Shown here: positions 6,935 to 14,493 of the stretch, one piece after another
Position numbering within the stretch: the first letter of the stretch is position 1
Layout of the letters: the number at the start of each line of letters is the position of its first letter
Origin: Alistipes sp. UBA940
GTDB lineage: Bacteria; Bacteroidota; Bacteroidia; Bacteroidales; Rikenellaceae
Length of the DNA stretch: 18,200 nucleotides
Assembly (NCBI GenBank): GCA_002293425.1
Contig: DBDE01000031.1
Coordinates: 1-18,200, forward strand
Direction: 5' to 3'
Position numbers and translations under genes: made by a program
Notes under the pieces: model-generated
The model's input: the letters and a program-made list of their open reading frames with translations, nothing else
Told to the model about the DNA's origin: nothing
The model's database searches: none

Positions 6935-7525
6935 TTAGAACTCCACCACCGGAGCGACCTCCGAACCCTCCGCGGCCTCGAAATAGCCGTGCGGCTCGAA
7001 CCCGAACATCGACGCAAAAATGTTCCCCGGGAAGCGTCTCAGTGAGGTGTTGTACCCCTGAACAGTCTCGTTGAACCGCTGACGCTCCACCGTGATGCGA
7101 TTTTCCGTCCCCTCCAACTGCGCCTGCAATTCGAGAAAATTCTGGTTGGCCTTCAGCTCCGGATACTGCTCCGCCACAACCATCAACCGCCCCAACGCCT
7201 GCGTCAAACCGCTCTGTGCCGAGTTGAACTGCGCAATAGCCTCGGGAGTGAGCTGGTTGGGGTCGACCGTCACCTGGGTTGCGCGTGCACGTGCGGCGAT
7301 GACCCCTTCGAGGGTCGAACTTTCGTGCGCCGCATAGCCCTTCACGGTGTTCACCAGATTGGGAATGAGGTCGGCGCGGCGTTGATATTGGTTTTCGACC
7401 TGTGCCCACGACTGTTTGACGGCCTCTTCCTGCTGAACAAAGCCGTTGTACTTGCCCGATCCCCACATAAACAGCACCACGGCGATAGCCACGATGACAA
7501 CGATTGCGATCAATCCTTTTTTCAT
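6935..7525 (-). CDS. lemA: LemA family protein
   Basis: LemA family, 196 residues, close to the usual size. A single N-terminal transmembrane helix (about 5-21) is followed by YNGFVQQEEAVKQSWAQVENQYQRRADLIPNLVNTVKGYA, the family hallmark, and then a long helical region with coiled-coil character. The C-terminal part has PGNIFASMFGFEP, also typical. LemA proteins often lie next to TPM-domain proteins, as here, and the pair is thought to act in the envelope; its biochemical role is not established. It follows the TPM gene by 28 bases and touches the DUF454 gene, so the three are surely one transcript. Confidence 0.93.
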   Translation of the reverse strand: MKKGLIAIVVIVAIAVVLFMWGSGKYNGFVQQEEAVKQSWAQVENQYQRRADLIPNLVNTVKGYAAHESSTLEGVIAARARATQVTVDPNQLTPEAIAQFNSAQSGLTQALGRLMVVAEQYPELKANQNFLELQAQLEGTENRITVERQRFNETVQGYNTSLRRFPGNIFASMFGFEPHGYFEAAEGSEVAPVVEF

Positions 7526-7553
7526 AATAATTTATGTTTAATTAAAGTTTTTG

Positions 7554-8276
7554 TCAAAACCCGCTCCGTGCGCCTCCTCCTCCGCTGCGGCCGCCGCCGA
7601 AACCTCCTCCAAATCCACCGCCGAAGCTCCCTCCGCCTCCGAAACTTCCGCCTCCGCGACCCATACTCCCAAGAAGCGTGCCCAGCAAAAATCCACCCAA
7701 ACCTCCCCCACCCCCGCGCGAGAGAACGATGACCAAAAGTATGAGCAACAATAGGCCCCCGATAGCGGCCCACGGCGACACCTCTTCTTCGCTATCGGCC
7801 TGGTAAAGCGCGCCCAACTCCTCGCGATTGCCCATAAGAATATTATAGACCGCCGTCACGCCCGCCAGAGTGCCGCCGTCGAAGTCACCCGCACCGAGCG
7901 GACCCACCATATATGTGGTCTGGATGCGTTTACAAATAGCATCGGGCAACACCCCCTCGAGCCCATATCCCGTCTCGAACTGAATGTCGCGTTGCTGACG
8001 TACCACGCTGATTACCAGCCCGTTATCGCGCCCTTTCTCCCCCACCCCGAGTTCGTTCAGACGGCGATGGGCAAACATATCGAGCTCATCCTCGGGCACG
8101 CTGTCGAGCACGATCACTGCGATCTGGGCAATGTGCTGTGAGGCCAGCTCGGCGCACATATCGTTGATTTTGGAGACCGTGGAGGGGTTCAGGATATTGT
8201 CGGGATTATCGACCCATTGCGCATTTAGGGTAAAGGCGCAAAAGAGGACAAAAACGAGGCACAGATGCTTTCTCAT
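7554..8276 (-). CDS. TPM-domain membrane protein with glycine-rich tail
   Basis: A 240-residue protein of the TPM (TLP18.3/Psb32/MOLO-1) group. A signal peptide covers 1-19 (ending TLNAQ). The TPM domain is at about 20-150 (VDNPDNILNPSTVSKIND near its start, DNGLVISVV and ETGYGLEGVLPD later). A transmembrane helix is at about 172-190 (GGLLLLILLVIVLS), and the tail is glycine-rich, ending GARSGF. TPM domains are implicated in phosphatase or membrane-repair roles, and in bacteria the protein is usually paired with LemA. The ATG at 8276 is preferred to the upstream one at 8312, because the signal peptide starts there and a good promoter lies between them. Confidence 0.9.
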   Translation of the reverse strand: MRKHLCLVFVLFCAFTLNAQWVDNPDNILNPSTVSKINDMCAELASQHIAQIAVIVLDSVPEDELDMFAHRRLNELGVGEKGRDNGLVISVVRQQRDIQFETGYGLEGVLPDAICKRIQTTYMVGPLGAGDFDGGTLAGVTAVYNILMGNREELGALYQADSEEEVSPWAAIGGLLLLILLVIVLSRGGGGGLGGFLLGTLLGSMGRGGGSFGGGGSFGGGFGGGFGGGRSGGGGARSGF

Positions 8277-8282
8277 ACCGCA

Positions 8283-8316
8283 CAAAGGTACAACAATAAT
8301 CGTACAAATCACAAAA
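8283..8316 (-). promoter_or_regulatory. Promoter of the TPM-lemA-DUF454 operon
   Basis: On the minus strand a TTTTG -33 element (8316-8312) and a TACCTTTG -7 element (8290-8283) are 21 bases apart, a close fit to the Bacteroidetes primary sigma consensus. The -7 box ends 6 bases before the ATG at 8276. This is one of the two complete promoters seen in the window. Confidence 0.7.
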
Positions 8317-8371
8317 TGATAAGCGAGAATGATAGTTCTGGGCGAACGATAAGAATAAATGATGGAAAGTG

Positions 8372-8401
8372 TTGCCGGTTCGAGAAATTTTTGTACCTTT
8401 G
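8372..8401 (+). promoter_or_regulatory. Promoter of the str-S10 ribosomal protein operon
   Basis: TTG (8372-8374) and TACCTTTG (8394-8401) are 19 bases apart, matching the Bacteroidetes -33/-7 consensus. Transcription should start about 5-7 bases downstream, giving a leader of roughly 46-48 bases before rpsL. The 177-base gap 8277-8453 holds this promoter and the divergent TPM promoter; between them is only A/T-rich sequence with a few AATGAT-like repeats. Confidence 0.75.
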
Positions 8402-8413
8402 TGCCCTGATTTT

Positions 8414-8443
8414 ATGCCCGAACGAAAAGTAATTCATTTATAG
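8414..8443 (+). CDS. Possible 9-residue leader peptide in the rpsL leader
   Basis: An ATG 13 bases after the -7 box opens the frame MPERKVIHL and stops with TAG 10 bases before the rpsL start. It would lie at the very front of the str-S10 transcript. There is no hairpin or run of regulatory codons to prove an attenuator, and a frame this short can arise by chance. Confidence 0.2.
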   Translation: MPERKVIHL

Positions 8444-8453
8444 ACAATAATAT

Positions 8454-8825
8454 ATGCCTACTATTCAGCAGTTAGTGAGAAAGGGTCGGACGACTATCGA
8501 ACAGAAGAGCAAGTCGCCGTCGTTGGATGCGTGTCCTCAGCGCAGGGGTGTTTGCGTGAGGGTTTATACCACCACGCCTAAGAAGCCGAACTCGGCGATG
8601 CGTAAGGTTGCGCGTGTGAGGTTGGTCAACGGAAAGGAAGTCAATGCCTATATTCCCGGCGAGGGGCACAATTTGCAGGAGCACTCGATCGTGCTTGTGC
8701 GCGGGGGCAGGGTTAAGGACCTTCCGGGTGTGCGTTATCACCTTGTCAGGGGTGCTTTGGATTCGGCCGGTGTGGCCAATCGCAAGCAGAGGAGGAGTAA
8801 GTATGGGGCCAAGAAGCCTAAGTAA
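8454..8825 (+). CDS. rpsL: 30S ribosomal protein S12
   Basis: S12 (uS12), 123 residues, sits at the decoding centre and helps check codon-anticodon pairing. The sequence is textbook: PTIQQLVRKGR at the start, the conserved CPQRRGVCVRVYTTTPKKPNSAMRK, then GGRVKDLPGVRYH and RRSKYGAKKPK. K43 and K88, equivalent to K42 and K87 of E. coli, are the unmutated residues tied to streptomycin sensitivity. It is the first gene of the str operon, behind its own promoter and an A-rich leader without a Shine-Dalgarno sequence. rpsG follows after 28 bases. Confidence 0.98.
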   Translation: MPTIQQLVRKGRTTIEQKSKSPSLDACPQRRGVCVRVYTTTPKKPNSAMRKVARVRLVNGKEVNAYIPGEGHNLQEHSIVLVRGGRVKDLPGVRYHLVRGALDSAGVANRKQRRSKYGAKKPK

Positions 8826-8853
8826 AGAAATTTTATACCTTATATAATAAGCG

Positions 8854-9330
8854 ATGAGAAAAGCAAAGCCTAAAAAGCGAATTCTACTTCCGGATCCGAA
8901 GTTTTCAGACACGCAGGTTACGCGGTTTGTCAACTCGTTGATGTTGGATGGCAAGAAGAGTATTGCCTACACCATTTTCTACGATGCGTTGGATATGGTC
9001 GGCGAGAAGATGAAAGATGCTGACAAGGCTCCGTTGGAGATCTTCAAGCAGGCGTTGGAGAATATCACCCCCCAGGTGGAGGTTAAGAGCCGCAGGGTCG
9101 GTGGTGCGACATTCCAGGTGCCGATGGAGGTGAGGCCGGAGAGGAAAGTGAGTATTTCGATGAAACATATGGTTATGTATTCGAGGAAGCGGGCAGGTAA
9201 GTCGATGGCCGAGAAGCTGGCGGGCGAGATTATGGCCGCTTATAATAACGAGGGTGCGGCGTTTAAGCGCAAGGAGGAGATGCACCGTATGGCGGATGCT
9301 AATAAGGCGTTTGCACATTTTAGGTTTTAG
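8854..9330 (+). CDS. rpsG: 30S ribosomal protein S7
   Basis: S7 (uS7), 158 residues, nucleates assembly of the head of the 30S subunit and contacts tRNA at the E site. Recognisable segments are the N-terminal basic RKAKPKKR, FVNSLMLDGKKSIAYTIFYDAL (25-46), the loop VKSRRVGGATFQVPMEVRP (78-96) and the closing MHRMADANKAFAHFRF. The length matches Bacteroidetes S7. It lies between rpsL and fusA in the usual order. In E. coli S7 is the repressor of the str operon; no such binding site could be identified here. Confidence 0.98.
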   Translation: MRKAKPKKRILLPDPKFSDTQVTRFVNSLMLDGKKSIAYTIFYDALDMVGEKMKDADKAPLEIFKQALENITPQVEVKSRRVGGATFQVPMEVRPERKVSISMKHMVMYSRKRAGKSMAEKLAGEIMAAYNNEGAAFKRKEEMHRMADANKAFAHFRF

Positions 9331-9335
9331 GGGAT

Positions 9336-11453
9336 ATGGCGAGAGATTTAAAGTTCACGAGGAATATCGGCATTATGGCTCACATCGACGCGGGGAAGAC
9401 CACCACGTCGGAGCGCATTTTGTTTTATACGGGCAAGACCCATAAGATCGGCGAGACCCACGAGGGTTCGGCCACTATGGACTGGATGGCGCAGGAGCAG
9501 GAACGTGGTATCACCATCACCTCTGCGGCCACGACGGCGTTTTGGAATTATAAGGACCATCAGTATCAGATCAACATTATCGACACTCCGGGCCACGTCG
9601 ACTTCACTGTCGAAGTGGAACGTTCGCTCAGGGTGCTGGATGGTGCTGTTGCGACTTTTTGTGCCGTGGGCGGGGTTGAACCCCAGTCGGAGACCGTTTG
9701 GAGGCAGGCCGATAAGTACAGGGTTCCCAGGATCGGTTATGTGAATAAGATGGACCGGACGGGTGCCGACTTTTTGAGCGTTTGTTCGGAGGTTAAGGAG
9801 AAGCTGGGCGCGACGGCGTTGCCGGTCGTGTTGCCGATCGGGCACGAGCACGAGTTCGAAGGGTTGGTGGACCTGATATACAACAGGGCTTATTACTATT
9901 TCGACGATAAGAATGTTCGGGACAACTTTACGGTTAAGGATATTCCGGACAGTATGAAGGCCGAGGCGGCCGAGTGGCGTGCGAAGTTGATCGAGGAGGT
10001 TGCGACGGTGGACGAGGCGTTGATGGAGAAGTTTTTCGACGATCCCGAGACGATCACGCCCGAGGAGCTGATTGCCGCTATTCGCAAGGCGACGATGGAG
10101 ATGGTTATCGTGCCGATGCTGTGTGGCAGTTCGTTCAAGAATAAGGGGGTGCAGATATTGCTCGATTATGTTATTGCGTTTTTGCCTTCTCCGTTGGATG
10201 TGGATGCTATTGTGGGCACCGATCCCAAGACAGGGAACGAGATAGAGCGCAAGCCGAGCGAGACAGAGCCGTTTGCTGCTTTGGCGTTTAAGATCGCTAC
10301 GGACCCGTTTGTGGGACGGTTGGCGTTTATTCGCGTTTATTCGGGCAAGCTAGATGCGGGGAGCTATGTTTATAACTCGCGGAGCGATAAGAAGGAGAGG
10401 ATTTCGCGGATTTACCAGATGCACGCCAATAAGCAGAACCCGATAGAGTACGTTGGGGCGGGTGATATTGCGGCTGTGGTAGGGTTTAAGGATGTGAGGA
10501 CGGGCGACACGCTGTGTGATGAGAAGGCGGCTATCGTGTTGGAGTCGATGACTTTCCCCGATCCGGTTATCGGGTTGGCGGTGGAGCCGAAGACGCAGAA
10601 AGACCTCGATAAGTTGGGTGTCGGGCTGTCTAAGCTGGCCGAAGAGGACCCGACGTTTACCGTGAGGACCGACGAGGAGAGCGGCCAGACGATTATTTCG
10701 GGTATGGGCGAGTTGCATTTGGAGATTATCGTGGACAGGTTGAAGAGGGAGTTCGGTGTGGAGATCAACCAGGGTGCACCTCAGGTTAATTATAAGGAGG
10801 CGTTGACTAAGGCCGTTCAGCATCGCGAGGTGTTTAAGAAGCAGACCGGGGGTCGCGGTAAGTTTGCCGATATTATCTTTGAACTCGGACCGGCGGATGC
10901 GGATGCTCCGGAAGGTTTGCAGTTTGTGGACGAGGTGAAGGGCGGCAATATTCCCAAGGAGTTTATTCCGGCTGTTCAGAAGGGTTTTGCGAGCGCAATG
11001 AGCAATGGTGCGTTGGCGGGGTATAATGTGGACAGTATGAAGGTTCGCCTTATCGACGGGTCGTTCCATCCGGTGGATTCGGACCAGTTGTCGTTTGAAA
11101 TTGCGGCGAGGGCCGGTTTCCGCCACGCTGCGCCTAAGGCGGGTTCGGTGATTATGGAGCCTGTGATGGCGGTCGAGGTGGTGACTCCGGAGGAGAATAT
11201 GGGGGACATTATCGGCGACTTGAATAAGCGTCGCGGCAAGGTGGAAGGGATGGAGCAGAAGGGGAACGCGCGGTTGGTGAAGGCCAAGGTTCCGTTGAGC
11301 GAGATGTTCGGTTATGTGACGGTGCTCAGGACCTTGTCGAGCGGTCGTGCGACCAGTTCGATGGAGTTGTCGAGCTACGAGGAGGTTCCGAGCAATATCG
11401 CCAAGGACATTATCGAGAAATCGGCGGGTAGGAGAAAACAAGAAGAAGAATAG
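9336..11453 (+). CDS. fusA: Elongation factor G
   Basis: EF-G, 705 residues, the full length of the family. This GTPase drives translocation on the ribosome and, with RRF, ribosome recycling. The G domain shows the P-loop AHIDAGKT (15-22), switch 1 with RGIT (57-60), DTPGH (83-87) and NKMD (137-140). Domain III carries GMGELHLEI, and domains IV-V follow with GGRGKFAD and LNKRRGKVEGMEQKGN. It starts 5 bases after rpsG and is followed after 4 bases by rpsJ, with no tuf gene between, as is normal in Bacteroidetes. No resistance-type change was assessed. Confidence 0.98.
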   Translation: MARDLKFTRNIGIMAHIDAGKTTTSERILFYTGKTHKIGETHEGSATMDWMAQEQERGITITSAATTAFWNYKDHQYQINIIDTPGHVDFTVEVERSLRVLDGAVATFCAVGGVEPQSETVWRQADKYRVPRIGYVNKMDRTGADFLSVCSEVKEKLGATALPVVLPIGHEHEFEGLVDLIYNRAYYYFDDKNVRDNFTVKDIPDSMKAEAAEWRAKLIEEVATVDEALMEKFFDDPETITPEELIAAIRKATMEMVIVPMLCGSSFKNKGVQILLDYVIAFLPSPLDVDAIVGTDPKTGNEIERKPSETEPFAALAFKIATDPFVGRLAFIRVYSGKLDAGSYVYNSRSDKKERISRIYQMHANKQNPIEYVGAGDIAAVVGFKDVRTGDTLCDEKAAIVLESMTFPDPVIGLAVEPKTQKDLDKLGVGLSKLAEEDPTFTVRTDEESGQTIISGMGELHLEIIVDRLKREFGVEINQGAPQVNYKEALTKAVQHREVFKKQTGGRGKFADIIFELGPADADAPEGLQFVDEVKGGNIPKEFIPAVQKGFASAMSNGALAGYNVDSMKVRLIDGSFHPVDSDQLSFEIAARAGFRHAAPKAGSVIMEPVMAVEVVTPEENMGDIIGDLNKRRGKVEGMEQKGNARLVKAKVPLSEMFGYVTVLRTLSSGRATSSMELSSYEEVPSNIAKDIIEKSAGRRKQEEE

Positions 11454-11457
11454 GAAT

Positions 11458-11763
11458 ATGAGTCAGAAAATCAGGATTAAGTTGAAGTCTTTCGATCACA
11501 CGCTGGTGGATAAGTCGGCTGAGAAGATCATAAAGACGGTTAAGACGAGTGGAGCTGTTGTTAGCGGGCCGGTGCCCTTGCCCACGCGTAAGAAGATTTT
11601 TACCGTGAACAGGTCTACTTTTGTGAACAAGAAGGCGCGCGAGCAGTTTCAGTTGTGTACGTTTAAGAGGATTTTGGACATTTACAGCTCTACGTCCAAG
11701 ACCATCGATGCGTTGATGAAGTTGGAGTTGCCGAGCGGTGTGGAGGTTGAAATCAAGGTTTGA
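11458..11763 (+). CDS. rpsJ: 30S ribosomal protein S10
   Basis: S10 (uS10), 101 residues, a head protein of the 30S subunit that in E. coli doubles as NusE in antitermination. MSQKIRIKLKSFDHTLVDKS at the start and GPVPLPTRKKIFTVNRSTFVNKKAREQFQ in the middle are diagnostic. The reading frame is open further upstream inside fusA, but the ATG at 11458 gives the standard N-terminus. It is the first gene of the S10 part and is joined to fusA by a 4-base gap. A hairpin begins at its stop codon and a 61-base gap follows before rplC. Confidence 0.97.
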   Translation: MSQKIRIKLKSFDHTLVDKSAEKIIKTVKTSGAVVSGPVPLPTRKKIFTVNRSTFVNKKAREQFQLCTFKRILDIYSSTSKTIDALMKLELPSGVEVEIKV

Positions 11764-11790
11764 TTGCGCTTCATCTCTCAAAAGCAATCA
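11761..11790 (+). other. Hairpin between rpsJ and rplC
   Basis: TGATTGC (11761-11767, including the rpsJ stop codon) can pair with GCAATCA (11784-11790) across a 16-base loop, followed by CGTTTTAAGG. Seven pairs and a short T-run make a weak terminator or an RNA processing or pausing site. It occupies the first half of the 61-base gap before rplC; the rest is A/T-rich. Confidence 0.4.
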
Positions 11791-11824
11791 CGTTTTAAGG
11801 AATTTAGTTGTAATAAAATAAGTA

Positions 11825-12445
11825 ATGTCGGGAATTATTGGAAAAAAGGTCGGAATGACTTCCGTCTACGGGGCCGACGGCAAGAATATGCCGTGCACCG
11901 TCATTGAGGCTGGTCCGTGCGTGGTTACGCAAGTGAAGACTGTGGAGAAAGATGGTTACTCTGCTGTTCAGCTTGCCTATGACGATACGACAGAGAAGCA
12001 CACCAGCAAGGCCGTTTTGGGTCATTTGAAAAAGTCGGGCAGCACGCCTAAGCGTAAGTTGGCCGAGTTCAGGGACTGGGAGGGCAAGGAGTTGAATTTG
12101 GGAGATGCGGTGACTGTGGGTGATTTTGTGGAGGAGGCTTGGTTGGATGTTACGGGCATTTCGAAGGGGAAAGGTTTTCAGGGCGTTGTGAAGAGGCACG
12201 GCTTTGCCGGGGTTGGTGGCCAGACGCACGGTCAGCACAATCGGGCGAGAAAGCCGGGTTCGCTCGGGGCGTCGAGTTATCCTTCGCGGGTGTTTAAGGG
12301 CAAGAAGTTGCCCGGGCACACGGGTGGCGATCGGGTGACGGTTGCGAATTTGAAGATTTTGAAGATTATTCCCGAGAATAATTTGTTGCTTGTCAAAGGG
12401 TCGGTTCCCGGGGCAAAGGGTACTTATCTGTTAATTGAGGACTGA
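11825..12445 (+). CDS. rplC: 50S ribosomal protein L3
   Basis: L3 (uL3), 206 residues, one of the proteins that starts 50S assembly and reaches the peptidyl transferase centre with its long loop. GIIGKKVGMTSVY at the N-terminus, the segment GKGFQGVVKRHGF, the loop HGQHNRARKPGSLG and VFKGKKLPGHTGG are all family hallmarks. It is the first gene after the rpsJ-rplC gap and sits 5 bases before rplD. The start at 11825 gives the family N-terminus without extension. Confidence 0.97.
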   Translation: MSGIIGKKVGMTSVYGADGKNMPCTVIEAGPCVVTQVKTVEKDGYSAVQLAYDDTTEKHTSKAVLGHLKKSGSTPKRKLAEFRDWEGKELNLGDAVTVGDFVEEAWLDVTGISKGKGFQGVVKRHGFAGVGGQTHGQHNRARKPGSLGASSYPSRVFKGKKLPGHTGGDRVTVANLKILKIIPENNLLLVKGSVPGAKGTYLLIED

Positions 12446-12450
12446 GGGTT

Positions 12451-13074
12451 ATGAAACTGAAGGTATATGATATTGCGGGCAAGGAGACATCGACGAGTGT
12501 CGAGCTTGCCGAGGGGGTTTTCGGTGTCGAGCCGAACGATCACGCTATTTGGTTGGATGTTAAGCACTATTTGGCCGCTCAGCGTCAGGGGACTCACAAG
12601 TCGAAGCAGAGGAACGAGGTTGCCGGATCGACTAAGAAGTTGAAGAAACAGAAGGGTACGGGTGGCGCGCGTGCGGGTAGCATTAAGAATCCGTTGTTTG
12701 TCGGCGGAGGTCGTGTGTTCGGTCCGGTTCCGCGGGATTATTCGTTTAAGCTCAATAAGAAGCTGAAGCAGTTGGCCCGCAGGAGCGCGTTGACTTATAA
12801 GGCAAAGGGCGAGGCGATTAAGGTTGTCGACGGGTTTGGGTTTGCCGAACCTAAGACTAAGGCTTTTATCGGTGCGATGGGTGCTTTGGGGCTTGGCCGG
12901 AAGGTGTTGGTTGTGTTGGAGAGTGGCGACAGAAATACCGTTTTGTCGGCCAGGAATGTGCCGGGTGTTAAGGTTGTGGAGGCGCGGAATGTGAACACTT
13001 ATGACGTGATGAATAGCACATCGATATTGGCTACGGCTGAGGCTGTGGGTGTTCTTAATGAATTGTTGGGTTGA
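12451..13074 (+). CDS. rplD: 50S ribosomal protein L4
   Basis: L4 (uL4), 207 residues, lines the peptide exit tunnel with an extended loop. The loop is visible as KKLKKQKGTGGARAGSIKNPLFVGGGRVFGP (about 63-93), flanked by the globular N-terminal and C-terminal parts. The residue pattern is the normal, macrolide-sensitive type as far as can be seen. In E. coli L4 regulates the S10 operon by binding its leader; no comparable leader structure is obvious here, since the S10 genes are fused to str. It is followed by rplW after 5 bases. Confidence 0.97.
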   Translation: MKLKVYDIAGKETSTSVELAEGVFGVEPNDHAIWLDVKHYLAAQRQGTHKSKQRNEVAGSTKKLKKQKGTGGARAGSIKNPLFVGGGRVFGPVPRDYSFKLNKKLKQLARRSALTYKAKGEAIKVVDGFGFAEPKTKAFIGAMGALGLGRKVLVVLESGDRNTVLSARNVPGVKVVEARNVNTYDVMNSTSILATAEAVGVLNELLG

Positions 13075-13079
13075 AAGTT

Positions 13080-13373
13080 ATGGAGAATATTTTGATTAAA
13101 CCCGTTTTGACGGAGAAGATGACGGCTATCGGCGAGAAGATGGCGCGTTATGGCTTCGTGGTCGAACGTTCGGCTAATAAAATTGCCATTAAGGATGCAG
13201 TGGAGAAGGCTTATGGAGTGAAGGTGGCCGATGTGAACACGGTGATCTATATGGGTAAGGCCAAGAGGCGTTATACCAAGAACGGTTTGCAGGTTGGGCG
13301 GAGTAACCACACCAAGAAGGCTGTTGTGACGTTGCAGGCCGGGGATAAGATTGATTTTTACGCTAATATTTAA
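13080..13373 (+). CDS. rplW: 50S ribosomal protein L23
   Basis: L23 (uL23), 97 residues, forms the exit-tunnel rim where signal recognition particle and trigger factor dock. ILIKPVLTEKMT at the start, YGFVVERSANKIAIKDAVEKAYGVKVADVNTV in the middle and KKAVVTLQAGDKIDF at the end match the family. A TTG at 13071 in the same frame overlaps the rplD stop, but the ATG at 13080 gives the normal N-terminus and a 5-base spacing like the neighbours. Confidence 0.95.
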   Translation: MENILIKPVLTEKMTAIGEKMARYGFVVERSANKIAIKDAVEKAYGVKVADVNTVIYMGKAKRRYTKNGLQVGRSNHTKKAVVTLQAGDKIDFYANI

Positions 13374-13378
13374 GGGAG

Positions 13379-14203
13379 ATGGCAGTCAGGAAATTTAAGC
13401 CTATTACGCCCGGACAGAGGCATAAGGTTATCAGCACGACGACGGATATTACGACGTCGGTGCCGGAGAAGAGTCTGTTGGCTCCTAAGAAGCGCAGCGG
13501 TGGCAGGAACAACACGGGTAAGATGACCGTGAGGTATATCGGCGGCGGTCATAAGCAGAGGTATAGGGTTATCGACTTTAAGAGGCAGAAGGACGGGGTT
13601 CCGGCTGTGGTGAAGAGTATCGAGTATGATCCTAACAGGACGGCGAGGATCGCGTTGTTGCAGTATCCCGATGGGGAGAAGACTTATATTATCGCTCCGA
13701 ATGGGTTGAGTGTGGGTCAGAGTGTTGTTAGCGGGCCTGGGGCGGCTCCCGAGGTTGGGAACTGTTTGTTGCTGGCCGAGGTGCCGCTTGGAACAGTGGT
13801 TCACGCGATCGAGCTTTATCCGGGTCAGGGCGCGGTGATGGCGAGGAGTGCGGGGAGCTATGCTCAGTTGCTGGCCAGAGAGGGTAAGTATGCTATTTTG
13901 AAGTTGCCTTCGGGGGAGACACGGATGGTGTTGACCACTTGTCGAGCAACGGTGGGTGTTGCTTCGAATGTCGACCACGGGTTGGAGAGTCACGGTAAGG
14001 CGGGTCGGAGAAGGCATTTGGGTCGCAGGCCGCGCAACAGGGGGGTTGTGATGAACCCGGTGGATCACCCGATGGGTGGTGGTGAAGGTCGCGCAAGCGG
14101 TGGTCACCCGAGGAGTAGGACGGGGTTGTTGGCGAAGGGTTATAAGACCAGGGCCAAGAAGAAGGCTTCGTCGAAGTTCATTGTGTCTAAGAAAAAGAAG
14201 TGA
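13379..14203 (+). CDS. rplB: 50S ribosomal protein L2
   Basis: L2 (uL2), 274 residues, needed for subunit joining and peptidyl transferase activity. RYIGGGHKQRYRVIDFKR is the RNA-binding OB-like part, and HPMGGGEGRASGGHPRSRTG near the C-terminus includes the conserved histidine close to the catalytic centre. HPM in place of the HPH seen in E. coli is, as I recall, usual in Bacteroidetes. Arginine is written mostly as AGG in this gene. It starts 5 bases after rplW and ends 6 bases before rpsS. Confidence 0.97.
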   Translation: MAVRKFKPITPGQRHKVISTTTDITTSVPEKSLLAPKKRSGGRNNTGKMTVRYIGGGHKQRYRVIDFKRQKDGVPAVVKSIEYDPNRTARIALLQYPDGEKTYIIAPNGLSVGQSVVSGPGAAPEVGNCLLLAEVPLGTVVHAIELYPGQGAVMARSAGSYAQLLAREGKYAILKLPSGETRMVLTTCRATVGVASNVDHGLESHGKAGRRRHLGRRPRNRGVVMNPVDHPMGGGEGRASGGHPRSRTGLLAKGYKTRAKKKASSKFIVSKKKK

Positions 14204-14209
14204 TAATAT

Positions 14210-14479
14210 ATGAGTCGTTCATTGAAAAAGGGGCCATATATTGAGCCCAAGCTCGAGGCGAGAGTTATTGCGCAGAGCGAGAGCAGCAAGAAGAGTGTTA
14301 TTAAGACGTGGTCGAGGGCAAGTATGATTTCGCCCGATTTTGTGGGGCAGACCATTGCGGTGCATAATGGGAATAAGTTTATTCCGGTTTATGTGACCGA
14401 GAATATGGTGGGTCACAAGTTGGGAGAGTTTGCTATGACGCGTAATTTCCGCGGTCATGCGGGTAATCGTAAAAAGTAG
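14210..14479 (+). CDS. rpsS: 30S ribosomal protein S19
   Basis: S19 (uS19), 89 residues, binds 16S rRNA in the 30S head together with S13. SRSLKKGPYIEPKLEARV at the start and the stretch KTWSRASMISPDFVGQTIAVHNGNKFIPVYVTENMVGHKLGEFAMTRNFRGHAG are nearly invariant in the family. The length is normal. A 14-base gap follows before rplV, slightly longer than most in this operon. Confidence 0.97.
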   Translation: MSRSLKKGPYIEPKLEARVIAQSESSKKSVIKTWSRASMISPDFVGQTIAVHNGNKFIPVYVTENMVGHKLGEFAMTRNFRGHAGNRKK

Positions 14480-14493
14480 GAACAGGTTAGATT

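Noticed and set aside
7554..7720. Glycine-rich repetitive DNA at the end of the TPM gene as a separate repeat element
   Set aside because: It encodes the Gly-rich tail normally found on TPM-domain proteins; codon repeats explain the pattern.
8277..8453. Riboswitch or small RNA in the TPM-rpsL intergenic region
   Set aside because: Only two divergent promoters and A/T-rich sequence are visible; no stable stem-loop was found.
11454..11457. Missing tuf gene between fusA and rpsJ as an anomaly
   Set aside because: A direct fusA-rpsJ junction is the usual arrangement in Bacteroidetes; tuf is normally elsewhere.
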